This document shows positions 41,749 through 51,345 of a DNA stretch of 64,000 nucleotides, piece by piece (positions within the stretch are counted from its first letter, which is position 1; the number at the start of each line of letters is the position of its first letter). The stretch is from Oscillospiraceae bacterium (GTDB lineage: Bacteria > Bacillota > Clostridia > Oscillospirales > Acutalibacteraceae), in the NCBI GenBank assembly GCA_902802375.1, contig CADCLS010000004.1, positions 35,378 through 99,377 on the forward strand, written 5' to 3'. The position numbers and the translations under genes were made by a program. The notes below the pieces were generated by a model, which had not been told where the DNA came from, did no database searches, and saw only the letters and a program-made list of their open reading frames with translations.

Positions 41749-42597
41749 TTATATCTCTACACCGAGTACCGATTTAATATCCGATTTAACCGCATTTATA
41801 AGAGACTCAGCTGTGGAAAACTTCTCTTCTTCTCTTATAAATTCCATAAATTTAAGCGTAACAATTTTACCGTAAATATCTGCACTGAAATTCTTTATAT
41901 ATGTTTCGCAACCGACAAAATCGGTTTTATAAGTAGGTCTTACGCCTATGTTAGTTATACTGTCATACTCTTTACCGTCTATTATTACTCTGCTTTTATA
42001 AACACCGAATTTAGGTTTTACAAGTACATCCGGGAATTGTTGGTTTATTGTTGGAAAACCGAGCGTTTTACCTCGCGCGTCTCCATGAAGCACCTCAGAC
42101 GAAAACCCAAATCCGCCGAATATCTGCTCATTTGCGCCCTTAACATCTCCGCTTGCTACCATACCGCGAAGCGAGCTTGACGATATAGGCTCACATTCTC
42201 CCACTCTATCAGCACACCTGAAGTCTATACCGTTTTTTTCGCACAACTCGCTTAAAAGCTTTGTATCACCTTTGGCTCCCGCGCCAAATCTGTAATTAAA
42301 TCCGCAGGCGAATAGTGCAGGGTTATACTTTTCTTTAAGCATTTCAAAAAAGCTTTCTGCCGGCATATCAAATATTCTGTTAAAATCAAGAGTGAATATT
42401 TCGCTGACGCCAAGCGCTTTAAGGCCGGTCTCTTTATCGCGTGGTGTCATTAAAAGCTCTCGACTTCCGCCGAAAAAGGCTTTCGGGGGTATATCGAAGG
42501 TGACCGCAACCGTATAAAAGCCTTGTGTTTTACCAAGCACTGCGCGATGACCCTTATGTAATCCGTCAAATGTGCCTAAGGCAATTGCGGTTTTCAT
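41749..42597 (-). CDS. ribF: Bifunctional riboflavin kinase/FAD synthetase
   Basis: Makes FMN and then FAD from riboflavin. The N-terminal FAD synthetase (nucleotidyltransferase) domain begins ALGTFDGLHKGHRAVL; the C-terminal riboflavin kinase domain has GKTLGFPTINQ and the TNIGVRPTY motif. 282 residues, slightly shorter than many (about 305). It follows truB by two bases, the usual truB-ribF order. Confidence 0.96.
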   Translation of the reverse strand: MKTAIALGTFDGLHKGHRAVLGKTQGFYTVAVTFDIPPKAFFGGSRELLMTPRDKETGLKALGVSEIFTLDFNRIFDMPAESFFEMLKEKYNPALFACGFNYRFGAGAKGDTKLLSELCEKNGIDFRCADRVGECEPISSSSLRGMVASGDVKGANEQIFGGFGFSSEVLHGDARGKTLGFPTINQQFPDVLVKPKFGVYKSRVIIDGKEYDSITNIGVRPTYKTDFVGCETYIKNFSADIYGKIVTLKFMEFIREEEKFSTAESLINAVKSDIKSVLGVEI

Positions 42598-42599
42598 GA

Positions 42600-43496
42600 T
42601 TATTCCCCTTTCAAATCATTTATAAGGCATTTGAATTTCAGCTCTTTTTTATCGCTAACCGCTTCGGCAAGACCTAAAAACTCATCTTCAAGATACACTC
42701 TCACAATCTCACCTTCAGAGAATTTTGAATTTTTAAGCCGTTCAAATGAGAGACTGCCACCGTTTGAAAAACGAAATGCCTGAGCGCGCGTCACGGTCGC
42801 CTTATTAAAATAAGCAACAGCATTTTCCGCAGGTAAAATATACTCCGATATATTCTCTTCTGTAAGATTTTCAAGCTCCGCACATTCGTCGATACAAAAA
42901 CCGGCGGTTTTTGTGCGCACAAGTGAAGTAAGCACAGCTCCCGTGCCGAGCTTTTCACCTATATCACGCACAAGCGAACGGATGTATGTGCCTTTTGACA
43001 CATTAAAATCTGCCGTAAATTCGGCGCTCTTGTTAATTCCGCTTTGCCTTGCGGCGCTGAATACGGTAATTCGTCTCGGTGGAACATCTATTTCTTTCCC
43101 CTGCCTTGCAAGGCTATAAAGTCGCACTCCGTCTTTTTTTACAGCGCTGAACATCGGCGGTATCTGCATACTCTCGCCTAAGAAAGATTTGAGCACACTA
43201 TCAACTTCGCACTCTGTTACCAAGACCTTTTTCTCGCTTAAAACTTTCCCCGTTATATCGAGGGTATCTGTGGTGATTCCGAGCCGTATTTTTGCGGTAT
43301 AGCTTTTATCGGCACAAATAAGATAATCGCTGAGCTTAGCGGCTCTGCCTATAAGCACCGGTAAAACGCCGGTAGCCATAGGGTCAAGCGTGCCTGTATG
43401 CCCTATATGGCGCTCGCCGGTAAGCCTTTTTATCCTGCTTACCACGCCGAATGATGTAATCCCCGACGGCTTATTTATCAGCAGAAGCCCACACAT
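42600..43496 (-). CDS. truB: tRNA pseudouridine(55) synthase
   Basis: Forms pseudouridine at position 55 of tRNAs. The catalytic aspartate is Asp38 in GHTGTLDPMATGVLP; the start GLLLINKPSGITSFGVV matches TruB, and SKGTYIRSLVRDIGEKLG is the typical later motif. 298 residues including the C-terminal PUA-like tail. It overlaps the end of nrnA by 26 bases. Confidence 0.97.
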   Translation of the reverse strand: MCGLLLINKPSGITSFGVVSRIKRLTGERHIGHTGTLDPMATGVLPVLIGRAAKLSDYLICADKSYTAKIRLGITTDTLDITGKVLSEKKVLVTECEVDSVLKSFLGESMQIPPMFSAVKKDGVRLYSLARQGKEIDVPPRRITVFSAARQSGINKSAEFTADFNVSKGTYIRSLVRDIGEKLGTGAVLTSLVRTKTAGFCIDECAELENLTEENISEYILPAENAVAYFNKATVTRAQAFRFSNGGSLSFERLKNSKFSEGEIVRVYLEDEFLGLAEAVSDKKELKFKCLINDLKGE

Positions 43497-44466
43497 TTGT
43501 TTTCTCCATATTGGTCTTTACGGCTGAAAGGATTTTTTCCTTAACCATATCGAGCGTTCCGGAAATCGTAACGCCAGCCGCGCCCTTATGGCCGCCGCCT
43601 CCAAGACTTCTGCAAATTTCCGACGCGTCAAGCGGCTCAAAAGTACGAAGGGAAATCTTGAATTCTTCTTTCCCTGTTTGCTTAATTGTGACGCCTGCCA
43701 GCACGCCTTCAACACTTCTTGAAATAATGGCTATACCTTCAAGGTCCGGCCCTGAACAGCCTGTTTTTTCCTGCATTTCTTCCGTTACGGTAAGAAGTAT
43801 ACATTTATCGTCAAAATGATATTCCGCGGTATCAAGCACCATTCTTTCAAGCTGTAAAAGCTTCTTTGATTTGGTATCAAACATAAGGCGGTTAATATCC
43901 GCAGCGTCGATATTATAATCAAAAAGCTCAGCCGTAATCAAATGAGTTTTCGCGGTTACATTCGAAAATTTGAAGCAACCTGTATCGGTAGCAATGCCGG
44001 TGTAAAGCGCCTTAGCTGTAACATCGTTTATATTTACTTTAAGCTTGACTAAAAGCTCATACATTATTTCGCACGCCGCGGAAGCTTTACTGTCAAGCAG
44101 TAATTTTTCGGCATAACGCGTATTAGAAATATGATGGTCAATACAAAGCTTAACCTTTCCCGCAAAGCTGTCTTTAAGAGCGCCGAGCAGTTTTTCATCC
44201 GCCACATCCACCGCAATAACGGTTGCTTTTTCACTCTTTATATGGTCAGTCTTTACCGCAAAATATGAATACTTTGCCGGTATTAAATCAGGACATAAAA
44301 TCTCGGCAGACTTCCCGATTTCTTTAAGACCGTAATAAAGCGCATAAGCCGAACCTAAAGTGTCCCCGTCGGGCGACGCGTGGGTAAGTATTATATAATC
44401 GTCATTCCTTTTGAGAAATCTCGCCGCCGCGCCGAGCGTTATATCTTTACAAGTTTTTTCACTCAT
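43471..44466 (-). CDS. nrnA: DHH-family oligoribonuclease/pAp phosphatase (NrnA)
   Basis: Degrades short oligoribonucleotides (nanoRNA) and dephosphorylates 3',5'-pAp. DHH domain: THASPDGDTLGSAYALY, AVDVADE, and CIDHHISNTRYAE with the family DHH. The DHHA1 domain ends with the GGGGHKGAAGVTIS motif. 331 residues. In the conserved rbfA-nrnA-truB order of Firmicutes. Confidence 0.95.
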   Translation of the reverse strand: MSEKTCKDITLGAAARFLKRNDDYIILTHASPDGDTLGSAYALYYGLKEIGKSAEILCPDLIPAKYSYFAVKTDHIKSEKATVIAVDVADEKLLGALKDSFAGKVKLCIDHHISNTRYAEKLLLDSKASAACEIMYELLVKLKVNINDVTAKALYTGIATDTGCFKFSNVTAKTHLITAELFDYNIDAADINRLMFDTKSKKLLQLERMVLDTAEYHFDDKCILLTVTEEMQEKTGCSGPDLEGIAIISRSVEGVLAGVTIKQTGKEEFKISLRTFEPLDASEICRSLGGGGHKGAAGVTISGTLDMVKEKILSAVKTNMEKTNVWASADK

Positions 44467-44468
44467 TT

Positions 44469-44837
44469 TTACACCTCGTCGCCGGCATTTTCTTTTTCAT
44501 CAAAAGATTTGATTATCGAAATAATTTCACTGCTTTTGATTATGGAATTATCGGCTACAAATCTGAGCTCAGGTACCTTGCGAAGCTTCATACGCGCACC
44601 CAGCTCCCGCCTTATAAAGCCGGCGGCACTCTTATTGAGCACTTTTACCGATTCTTTAGTTGCCTCTTCACCCTCAATAGCGCTTACATACACCGTAGCA
44701 TAAGACATATCACCCGAAACATCGAGTTTTACAATGCTTATGAGTTTACTCACCCTCGGGTCTTTAACCTCGCGTAATAGTTCGCTTAAAGTAATTTTTA
44801 TATCCGAGGTGATACGGTTTATTTTATATCCTGCCAT
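44469..44837 (-). CDS. rbfA: Ribosome-binding factor A
   Basis: Cold-shock ribosome maturation factor that binds the 30S subunit near 16S helix 1. 122 residues, with the KH-type pattern KITLSELLREVKDPRVSKLISIVKLDVSGDMSYATVYVS (here split by conserved residues) and RRELGARMKLRKVPELRFVADNSI. It overlaps infB by one base and nrnA follows by two bases. Confidence 0.96.
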   Translation of the reverse strand: MAGYKINRITSDIKITLSELLREVKDPRVSKLISIVKLDVSGDMSYATVYVSAIEGEEATKESVKVLNKSAAGFIRRELGARMKLRKVPELRFVADNSIIKSSEIISIIKSFDEKENAGDEV

Positions 44838-47347
44838 CAGTCTTTGTATTCCTCCATAATGAACGCTTCAAACTGGTCTCCAAGCTTAATATCGGCAAAT
44901 TTCTCGAGTCCTATACCACATTCGTAACCTTGAGCGACTTCCTTTACATCATCCTTAAACCTGCGGAGTGAAGCGATTGAATCCTCGGCGATAACTATAC
45001 CGTCACGAATAACTCTTATCTGGCAGGCGCGGGTAACCTTTCCGTTTGTTACATAACAACCTGCAATAGTGCCGACATTTGAAATCTTATAGGTATCTCT
45101 AACTTCGACTGTGCCGAGAATGCTCTCGCGGAATTTAGGTGCAAGCATACCCTTCATTGCCGCTTCAATTTCCTCTATGCAGTCATAAATCACGCGGTAT
45201 GTGCGAATGTCTACACCGTCACGCTCAGCCGCCGCTTTAGCAACTGCGTCCGGTCGTACATTAAAGCCTACTATAATTGCACCTGAGGTTTGCGCGAGCA
45301 TTACATCGGATTCATTAATAGCGCCCACACCGCCGTGAATTGCAGTAACCTTGACTTCCTCGTTCGAAAGCTTTTCGAGACTGCTCTTTACCGCCTCAAC
45401 GCTGCCTTGAACATCGGCTTTAATTATAACATTAAGCTGCTTTAAGTCGCCCTCGCCGATATGGCTGAACAGATTATCAAGAGTAACCTTTTCTTTTGAG
45501 TCAAACAGTTCCTTCTTTGCCTTATCCTTGCGCTGTTCGACAAGCTCACGGGCAAGGCGCTCATCCGATACGGCGTCAAAGCTGTCACCCGCGGCAGGCG
45601 TTTCCGCAAGACCGGTTATCTCTACCGGTACGGAAGGACCGGCGGTTTTTACAGGTTTGCCGTTTTCATCGGTCATCATTCTTACTCTTCCAACAGATGT
45701 ACCGGCGACTATAATATCACCTGAGTTAAGGGTACCGTTTTGAACAAGCAAAGTAGCAACCGGACCTCTGCCCTTATCAAGACGCGCTTCAATAACAACG
45801 CCCTTTGCCTTACGGTCAGGATTAGCTTTAAGCTCGAGCATTTCGGAGACAAGCAGTACATTTTCGAGAAGCTTATCAATACCCTCGTGGGTCTTAGCCG
45901 AAACAGGAACGCAAATCACATCGCCGCCCCACTCTTCCGGCACTAATGAATGCTCGGTGAGCTGCTGTAAAATACGGTCAGGGTTAGCATCCGGCTTATC
46001 CATTTTGTTTATTGCGACTATTATCTGAACATTTGCGGCTTTTGCGTGGTTTATCGCCTCTATGGTCTGTGGCATTATGCCGTCGTCCGCCGCAACTACG
46101 AGAATTGCAATATCGGTAGCCATAGCACCGCGCTGGCGCATAGCGGTGAACGCCGCATGACCGGGAGTATCAAGGAATGTTATATCCTCACCGTTACATT
46201 TAACGCGGTATGCGCCGATATGCTGAGTAATACCGCCTGCCTCCGTATCGGTAACGGCAGTGTTACGAATAGCGTCAAGAAGAGATGTTTTACCGTGGTC
46301 AACATGCCCCATAACTACTACAACCGGACTTCTGGGTTTAAGGTCTTCCGCTTTGTCCTCGGTAATATCCATAATCTGTTCTTCTATGGTCACAAATACC
46401 GCTTTTTGGATTTTAGCGCCCATTTCGGTTACTACTATCTCTGCGGTGTCATAATCTATAACCTGATTAACACTCGCCATCATACCGAGCTTCATAAGTT
46501 CTTTAATAACTTCAGCGGCGGTTTTCTTAAGCGCCGCGGCAAGCTCACCGACAGTTATCTCATCGCCTACGGTAACGGTTATCGGGGTTTTCTTAATTCT
46601 TTCAAGCTGCATACGCCTGAGTTTATCCGCCTCAGTCTCGCGCTTTGCGCCCTGCGGACGGCGGTAATCCTGTGATTTCTGCTTGATTTTCTGCTTTCTC
46701 GTGAAATTATCACGCATTGTATTTGCCGGCGCGATAGTTTCATATTTCTCATTATATTTATCTATGTTTACATTTGAAACACGGGTATCAACATGCCTTA
46801 GCTGTGCGGGACCGCGGTTCGGTGCTACGCCCGGCTTCTTCTCTTTTTTAGGAGGTGCCACAAGAGGACCGTCATAAGGCTTTTCTTCCGGCTTGGGTTT
46901 TTCCGTTTTATTATCATTCTTATTATCCGTGGTTTTCTTAGCCGCCTTTTGCTCATTTTCCTCTTTTTTCTTCTTAGGCGTCTCGGCTTTCTTTTCAGTC
47001 TTCTCCTCTTTTTCTGCCGGCTGCTGTGCCTTCTTTTCAGCCTCGGCAGCCGCCTTCAACTGTTCAAGAATTGCCATTTGTTCGGCAAGCTTTTTATCTC
47101 TCGCCTCGGCGCGAAGCTTTTTTGCCGCCTCGCGGCTTGCTTCACCCGTAGCAAAATACTCCTTAAAATCCTTAACCGAGTTATTCTTGGTTATTACATC
47201 AAACAAAAGCGCAATTTCGGCTTCAATGAGCACCGCACCTGACTTTTTTTCTTCGCCCGTCAAATCCTTTACTAAAGAGATAACTTCCTTTGAAGCCATA
47301 CCGAAGTCTTTTGCAAATTCACTTACTTTATATTTATTCGTCATCAA
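44837..47347 (-). CDS. infB: Translation initiation factor IF-2
   Basis: GTPase that brings initiator tRNA to the 30S subunit. 836 residues: an N-terminal IF2_N segment, a lysine/alanine/proline-rich linker (about 90-190), a second IF2_N-like segment, and the GTPase core with [26 protein letters not shown] and [12 protein letters not shown], then domains II-IV. The start shows two Met codons (47347 and 47344); either is possible. It overlaps ylxQ by 4 bases. Confidence 0.97.
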   Translation of the reverse strand: MMTNKYKVSEFAKDFGMASKEVISLVKDLTGEEKKSGAVLIEAEIALLFDVITKNNSVKDFKEYFATGEASREAAKKLRAEARDKKLAEQMAILEQLKAAAEAEKKAQQPAEKEEKTEKKAETPKKKKEENEQKAAKKTTDNKNDNKTEKPKPEEKPYDGPLVAPPKKEKKPGVAPNRGPAQLRHVDTRVSNVNIDKYNEKYETIAPANTMRDNFTRKQKIKQKSQDYRRPQGAKRETEADKLRRMQLERIKKTPITVTVGDEITVGELAAALKKTAAEVIKELMKLGMMASVNQVIDYDTAEIVVTEMGAKIQKAVFVTIEEQIMDITEDKAEDLKPRSPVVVVMGHVDHGKTSLLDAIRNTAVTDTEAGGITQHIGAYRVKCNGEDITFLDTPGHAAFTAMRQRGAMATDIAILVVAADDGIMPQTIEAINHAKAANVQIIVAINKMDKPDANPDRILQQLTEHSLVPEEWGGDVICVPVSAKTHEGIDKLLENVLLVSEMLELKANPDRKAKGVVIEARLDKGRGPVATLLVQNGTLNSGDIIVAGTSVGRVRMMTDENGKPVKTAGPSVPVEITGLAETPAAGDSFDAVSDERLARELVEQRKDKAKKELFDSKEKVTLDNLFSHIGEGDLKQLNVIIKADVQGSVEAVKSSLEKLSNEEVKVTAIHGGVGAINESDVMLAQTSGAIIVGFNVRPDAVAKAAAERDGVDIRTYRVIYDCIEEIEAAMKGMLAPKFRESILGTVEVRDTYKISNVGTIAGCYVTNGKVTRACQIRVIRDGIVIAEDSIASLRRFKDDVKEVAQGYECGIGLEKFADIKLGDQFEAFIMEEYKD

Positions 47348-47673
47348 ATTTCCTCCCTACCAGATGTCAGATATGAAACAATCGGTTCGTTAAAAGAATT
47401 GTTTGTTACCACTACTGCCGAGCATTTTCTGCCAACACTCTTAGTCAGCTTTTCACTGCTCATAAATTTAAGTTCAAAAGCTCTGACACCGAATTTATCA
47501 CAATGAAATAAAATTTCCTTACGGCTTTTTGCCGAAATGTCTGTGGCAAAAAAGACGCCCTTTGCCTGCGATTTTTTAATTGCCGATACGCACTCTTTAA
47601 CGCCAAACGCCAGCGCACCGGACTTTGCCGCAAACCCTAAAAGAGCGATAACCTTATCAGTCAAGGTCTTCAC
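47344..47673 (-). CDS. ylxQ: L7Ae-family ribosomal/kink-turn binding protein YlxQ
   Basis: 109-residue L7Ae/L30e/S12e/Gadd45-family protein that may bind RNA kink-turns. Recognisable features are [36 protein letters not shown] and the CDKFGV segment. It overlaps ylxR by 17 bases and infB by 4 bases, the standard place in the nusA-infB operon. Confidence 0.9.
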   Translation of the reverse strand: MKTLTDKVIALLGFAAKSGALAFGVKECVSAIKKSQAKGVFFATDISAKSRKEILFHCDKFGVRAFELKFMSSEKLTKSVGRKCSAVVVTNNSFNEPIVSYLTSGREEI

Positions 47674-47926
47674 ACCCTTTTTTAAGGCTCTCGTACACTG
47701 CTTTTTCTACCGGGGCTTCGAGCGCACGGCTGAGCGCACCTATTTTTTCTGCTTTTTCAATACAGGCTTTATCTTTGCAAATGTATGCGCCTCTGCCGTT
47801 AAGTTTACCCCCGGCAGAAGCCACTATCTCGCCCTCAGGGGTTTTTACAACCCTTATAAGCTCGATTTTAGGTTTCATCTGCCTGCAGGCAACGCACATT
47901 CTCATAGGTATTTTTTTTGCCAACAA
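47657..47926 (-). CDS. rnpM: YlxR/RnpM RNA-binding protein
   Basis: 89-residue protein of the DUF448/YlxR family; the homologue in Bacillus subtilis has been reported to bind RNase P RNA. The start is a TTG at 47926 with AAGGAGAG six bases upstream; an internal ATG (residue 8) is a weaker alternative. Signature MCVACRQMKPKIELIRVVKTPEG and GRGAYICKDKACIEKA. It lies 34 bases after nusA and overlaps ylxQ. Confidence 0.9.
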   Translation of the reverse strand: MLAKKIPMRMCVACRQMKPKIELIRVVKTPEGEIVASAGGKLNGRGAYICKDKACIEKAEKIGALSRALEAPVEKAVYESLKKGCEDLD

Positions 47927-47960
47927 AATCTCTCCTTAGACTTTAATTCTCGGAAATACT

Positions 47961-49046
47961 TTATTCGCCGAAAAATCCGCTTTCGGGATGAATATCTATT
48001 TTCCAACCGGTCAGATTAGCGGCAAGACGAACATTTTGTCCCTTATTGCCGATAGCAAGCGAAAGCTGTGCTTCGGGAACGCTTACCTTGCAGCGCTTCT
48101 CATCCGCGTCAAGTATCTCAACCGACACAACCTTTGCCGGCGACAACGCACCGCCTACAAACTCAACCGGATCGTCACTGTATTTGATAATATCGATTTT
48201 CTCACCGGCAAGCTCTTCAACTATGTTATTTACTCTGGCGCCTTTAGGACCGATACAAGCACCGATAGGGTCTATCTCCGGATTTTCGGAATAGACTGCT
48301 ATCTTTGTTCTCGAGCCTGCCTGACGGGCTATACCCTTAATTTCAATTGTTCCGTCGAAAATTTCGGGAACTTCTGTTTCAAAAAGTCTCTTAACAAGAC
48401 CGGGATGTGTACGGGAAAGCATAACGCGCGGACCGCGCTCGGTCTCTTTGACATTTACTACATACACCTTAATGTGGTCGCCCTCGTGAAGCTGCTCATC
48501 GGGCACCTGCTCAATTTTTGGCAAAGTCGCTTCGTTATGACCGATAGTGAGTATTGCGTTACCGGTCTTTGGATCTATGCGCTCAATAAGAGCAGTTACA
48601 AGCTCGCGGTTCTTGCTCTGGAAATCCGCAAGAAGCTGATCCTTTTCTGCCGCACGAACGCCCTGACGGAAGTTGTTCTTTGAATTCTGCGCTACTATTC
48701 TGCCGAATTTCTTTGGGTCTATTTTTATTTTTATAAACCCTTCTTTAAGAGACTTCGGATCTATTTTCTTCGCTTCCTCCTCAGAAATCTGAGTATATGC
48801 ATTTTCAACCTCTGCTACAATTTCCTTTTTGGCAAAAACCTCAAAGGTCTCGTTTTCGGTGTCAATATCGCAAAAAACAATATCGTTGCCGCCATAATCC
48901 TTACGGCAGGCGACGGTTATTGCCTCGGCAATTTTTTCCGCTATATACTCACGCGGTATTCCGCGCTCCTGTTCCATAACGCGAAGCGCCTCAAAAAACT
49001 CCTTCATATCCTTCTTTTCTTTTGCTGTGATTTTTGATTTAGCCAT
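47961..49046 (-). CDS. nusA: Transcription termination/antitermination factor NusA
   Basis: Binds RNA polymerase and modulates pausing and termination. 361 residues, the short Firmicute form without the two C-terminal acidic repeats of E. coli NusA. It has the N-terminal RNA-polymerase-binding domain, an S1 domain (about 140-200) and two KH domains with RTKIAVYSENPEIDPIGACIGPKGARVN (split) and LSLAIGNKGQNVRLAANLTGW. It follows rimP by 22 bases. Confidence 0.97.
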   Translation of the reverse strand: MAKSKITAKEKKDMKEFFEALRVMEQERGIPREYIAEKIAEAITVACRKDYGGNDIVFCDIDTENETFEVFAKKEIVAEVENAYTQISEEEAKKIDPKSLKEGFIKIKIDPKKFGRIVAQNSKNNFRQGVRAAEKDQLLADFQSKNRELVTALIERIDPKTGNAILTIGHNEATLPKIEQVPDEQLHEGDHIKVYVVNVKETERGPRVMLSRTHPGLVKRLFETEVPEIFDGTIEIKGIARQAGSRTKIAVYSENPEIDPIGACIGPKGARVNNIVEELAGEKIDIIKYSDDPVEFVGGALSPAKVVSVEILDADEKRCKVSVPEAQLSLAIGNKGQNVRLAANLTGWKIDIHPESGFFGE

Positions 49047-49068
49047 TTTTCTTAATACCTCCGAAATA

Positions 49069-49521
49069 TCATTCCTGATAGTTAATATATGCTTTTGCTA
49101 TATCTGACCGATTAAATGAGATTTCTCCCTCGTCGGTCAGCAGTGACATATTTTTGCCGTCCGCTTTAAGCGTTCCTACAAACTCTTTTTTACCTGATAT
49201 GGCGCTGTAAAGCTTTACTGTTACTTCCTGTCCTTTTGCATACCCGAAATGCCAATCTCTCGTAAGCTCGCGCTCTATACCCGGCGAGCAAACCTCTAAA
49301 TAGTACTGCTTATCTATCGGGTCCGCCTCGTCAATTACAGGGTCTATCGCGTGGGATACATCAACGCAATCGTCAATGGAAACGCCGCCGGGCTTATCAA
49401 TATATACCCTAAGATAATACGACGCGCCTTCTTTTACGAATCGGACATCCCAAAGAGTTATACCGAGAGAAAGAACGGTAGGCTCTATGAGATTATAAAC
49501 CACATCTGCTATTTTAGCCAT
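49069..49521 (-). CDS. rimP: Ribosome maturation factor RimP
   Basis: 30S assembly factor. 150 residues, with the pattern LGITLWDVRFVKEGASYYLRVYIDKPGGVSIDDCVDVSHAIDPVIDE (here split by conserved residues) and YYLEVCSPGIERELT. It is the first gene of the rimP-nusA-rnpM-ylxQ-infB-rbfA-nrnA-truB-ribF run; its own promoter and a leader hairpin lie just upstream. Confidence 0.96.
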   Translation of the reverse strand: MAKIADVVYNLIEPTVLSLGITLWDVRFVKEGASYYLRVYIDKPGGVSIDDCVDVSHAIDPVIDEADPIDKQYYLEVCSPGIERELTRDWHFGYAKGQEVTVKLYSAISGKKEFVGTLKADGKNMSLLTDEGEISFNRSDIAKAYINYQE

Positions 49522-49544
49522 TATTTATCACCACATTAACAAAA

Positions 49545-49566
49545 GTGAGTGGGAAAACCCACTCAC
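49545..49566 (-). terminator. Terminator-like hairpin in the rimP leader
   Basis: On the minus strand GTGAGTGGG, TTTT and CCCACTCAC form a perfect 9-bp stem followed by TTTTGTT. It lies downstream of the rimP promoter and upstream of the rimP start, so it can end read-through from the pseudokinase gene and also attenuate the rimP operon itself. Confidence 0.75.
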
Positions 49567-49588
49567 CTTTCTTTCAAACTACTATAGT

Positions 49589-49616
49589 ATTATAACACAC
49601 ATTATAATAAAATCAA
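49589..49616 (-). promoter_or_regulatory. Promoter of the rimP-nusA-infB operon
   Basis: Minus-strand TTGATT (49616-49611) and TATAAT (49594-49589) with a 16-base spacer, between the pseudokinase stop and the leader hairpin. Confidence 0.72.
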
Positions 49617-49624
49617 GTATTTTT

Positions 49625-51328
49625 TTAATTATCCTCATCCGAAGAATCTTCGCCCTTATAAGAGTTTACGAAAACTCGCACATGAACCTCGGAGTTTATA
49701 AGCTCTCCTCGCGCAGGATCCTGCCTTAGCACTATACCCGGCTTCGAGTCAGAATCGTACTCATCAATAATCTCAATATTGTTATAAAGCAGACCGATTT
49801 TAAGAAGCTCGATTTTAGCTTCATTAGCGGTAAGCCCTGAAACATCAGGCATTTTAATCTCTTTCGGTCCTAAGCTGATGGTAATTTCAAGCACGCTGTC
49901 ATGTTCCGCGCCTTCTCCCGGCGTAATAGACTGCGCGCATATCTGACCTCTTAAAAAACTCTCGGAGTATTCTTTACCTTTGAGTACGATTTTTACATGC
50001 CTGCACTCATCAGAATCGATGATTTCGGAATAATACTTGCCTCTTAGGTCAGGAACATTATATAGCTTTTTAGATTCAAGCGCAGCGGAATCAACATCGC
50101 CGATAGAAGCCGTACTCGGTATCGACGGCATAGAATTATTGTTTAATTCTTCGTTTTTCTTAAATATTTGGTCCCTAAATACCGTAAGTGCCAGCACAAG
50201 CGCCGCCACCAAAAACAACGCCGCCGTAATGCCTGCAGCTATCGCGGCATACTTAACTGACGAACTTTTTTTATCCTCAGGCTTTTCTGAAACAGAGGAA
50301 ACATCCTTGCTTTTTGAGCTTACAGAAGCATTTGTATTTTTCTGCGCTTTGCGGACATTTTCTTTTGTTTCACCGTAAATAAGCTCGTTTTTAAGAGTTT
50401 CAATATCAGGAGTTCTACCCGACGGTTCAATCTGCAAACCGTTAGCGAGAGATACTAACACCTGCCTCGGAAGCTCATCGGCAAAATGGGAGGGTATTGT
50501 AAGAGAGTCTTTCTCAGTTCTATCCTTTGCGGACGGCGGAACAGTACCTATAAGCACTGTAAAAAGTGTTGCGCATAAACTGTAAACATCGGTATATTCT
50601 CCGATACTTTCAGCTGTATACTGCTCATACGCCGAATAGCCGTCAAAAAGCATGGGAGATAACAAAACCCCGTCCTGACACTTTACACTTTTCACGCTGT
50701 TTATCGGAACGGAAATGAGACGAAGCTTTCCGTCTCTGCAAACCATTATCGTTTCCGGAGATATTCCGCCGTGGATTATTCCCATATCGTGCAGGGCCTT
50801 AATTGTATCTATAAGCGGTAAAAACAGCGGGCGCACCTGCTCCCAGCGAAGATGACCGCCGTTTCGGGTCAAAAACTTTTTAAGTGTTATTCCCGATACT
50901 GTCTCGCCTATCGCATAGGCAGTGGCGTTTTCCTCAAATACCGAGTACACAGACGGCAGACTCAAAAGCGGAAAGCCCACAAACTTCCTGCTCACCTCAA
51001 TAAACTCCATAAGTCCCTCATTATAGGCAAACTGAGCCTCGCGAGACACATATACGGTCTTATCGGGATTTCTCACCGCTATGCCTGACGGAAAATATTC
51101 CTTTATGCTTACAGTTTTATTCTCAACGGTATCATAACCTAAATAAATAGTGCTGAAAGAATCGGAATATAGCGTTCTGCCGACAAAATATCTATCCCTA
51201 ATCATAAATTTCACCGGGAGCTTATCGGGTGCGTTGTTTTTATCCGCGTCATATCCGCACACGCTGCAAACGCGCTGACCCCCGTTATCTTTCATACATC
51301 CCGGACAAAGTCTATCTGTATTTGGCAT
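49625..51328 (-). CDS. PASTA-domain pseudokinase with N-terminal zinc ribbon
   Basis: 567-residue membrane protein. A zinc ribbon (Cys8, Cys11, Cys21, Cys24) precedes a Ser/Thr-kinase-like domain (about 45-315). The ATP-site lysine may be kept (Lys76 in VSIKEYFP), but the glycine loop is degenerate (YSDSFSTIYLG), the HRD loop reads HGG (186-188) with the catalytic Asn as Thr, and DFG is missing (LRLISVP). After a Ser/Lys-rich linker and one transmembrane helix (about 358-382) come two PASTA domains. It likely senses cell wall without phosphorylating. It follows the metallophosphoesterase by 17 bases. The other signature of this kinase class, KEYFPSG, is intact. Confidence 0.85.
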   Translation of the reverse strand: MPNTDRLCPGCMKDNGGQRVCSVCGYDADKNNAPDKLPVKFMIRDRYFVGRTLYSDSFSTIYLGYDTVENKTVSIKEYFPSGIAVRNPDKTVYVSREAQFAYNEGLMEFIEVSRKFVGFPLLSLPSVYSVFEENATAYAIGETVSGITLKKFLTRNGGHLRWEQVRPLFLPLIDTIKALHDMGIIHGGISPETIMVCRDGKLRLISVPINSVKSVKCQDGVLLSPMLFDGYSAYEQYTAESIGEYTDVYSLCATLFTVLIGTVPPSAKDRTEKDSLTIPSHFADELPRQVLVSLANGLQIEPSGRTPDIETLKNELIYGETKENVRKAQKNTNASVSSKSKDVSSVSEKPEDKKSSSVKYAAIAAGITAALFLVAALVLALTVFRDQIFKKNEELNNNSMPSIPSTASIGDVDSAALESKKLYNVPDLRGKYYSEIIDSDECRHVKIVLKGKEYSESFLRGQICAQSITPGEGAEHDSVLEITISLGPKEIKMPDVSGLTANEAKIELLKIGLLYNNIEIIDEYDSDSKPGIVLRQDPARGELINSEVHVRVFVNSYKGEDSSDEDN

Positions 51329-51345
51329 AAAATACCTCCAAAGCT

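Noticed and set aside
45496-46877. Several plus-strand frames opposite infB, the longest 209 codons
   Set aside because: All lie within the conserved GTPase region of infB and share no start signals.
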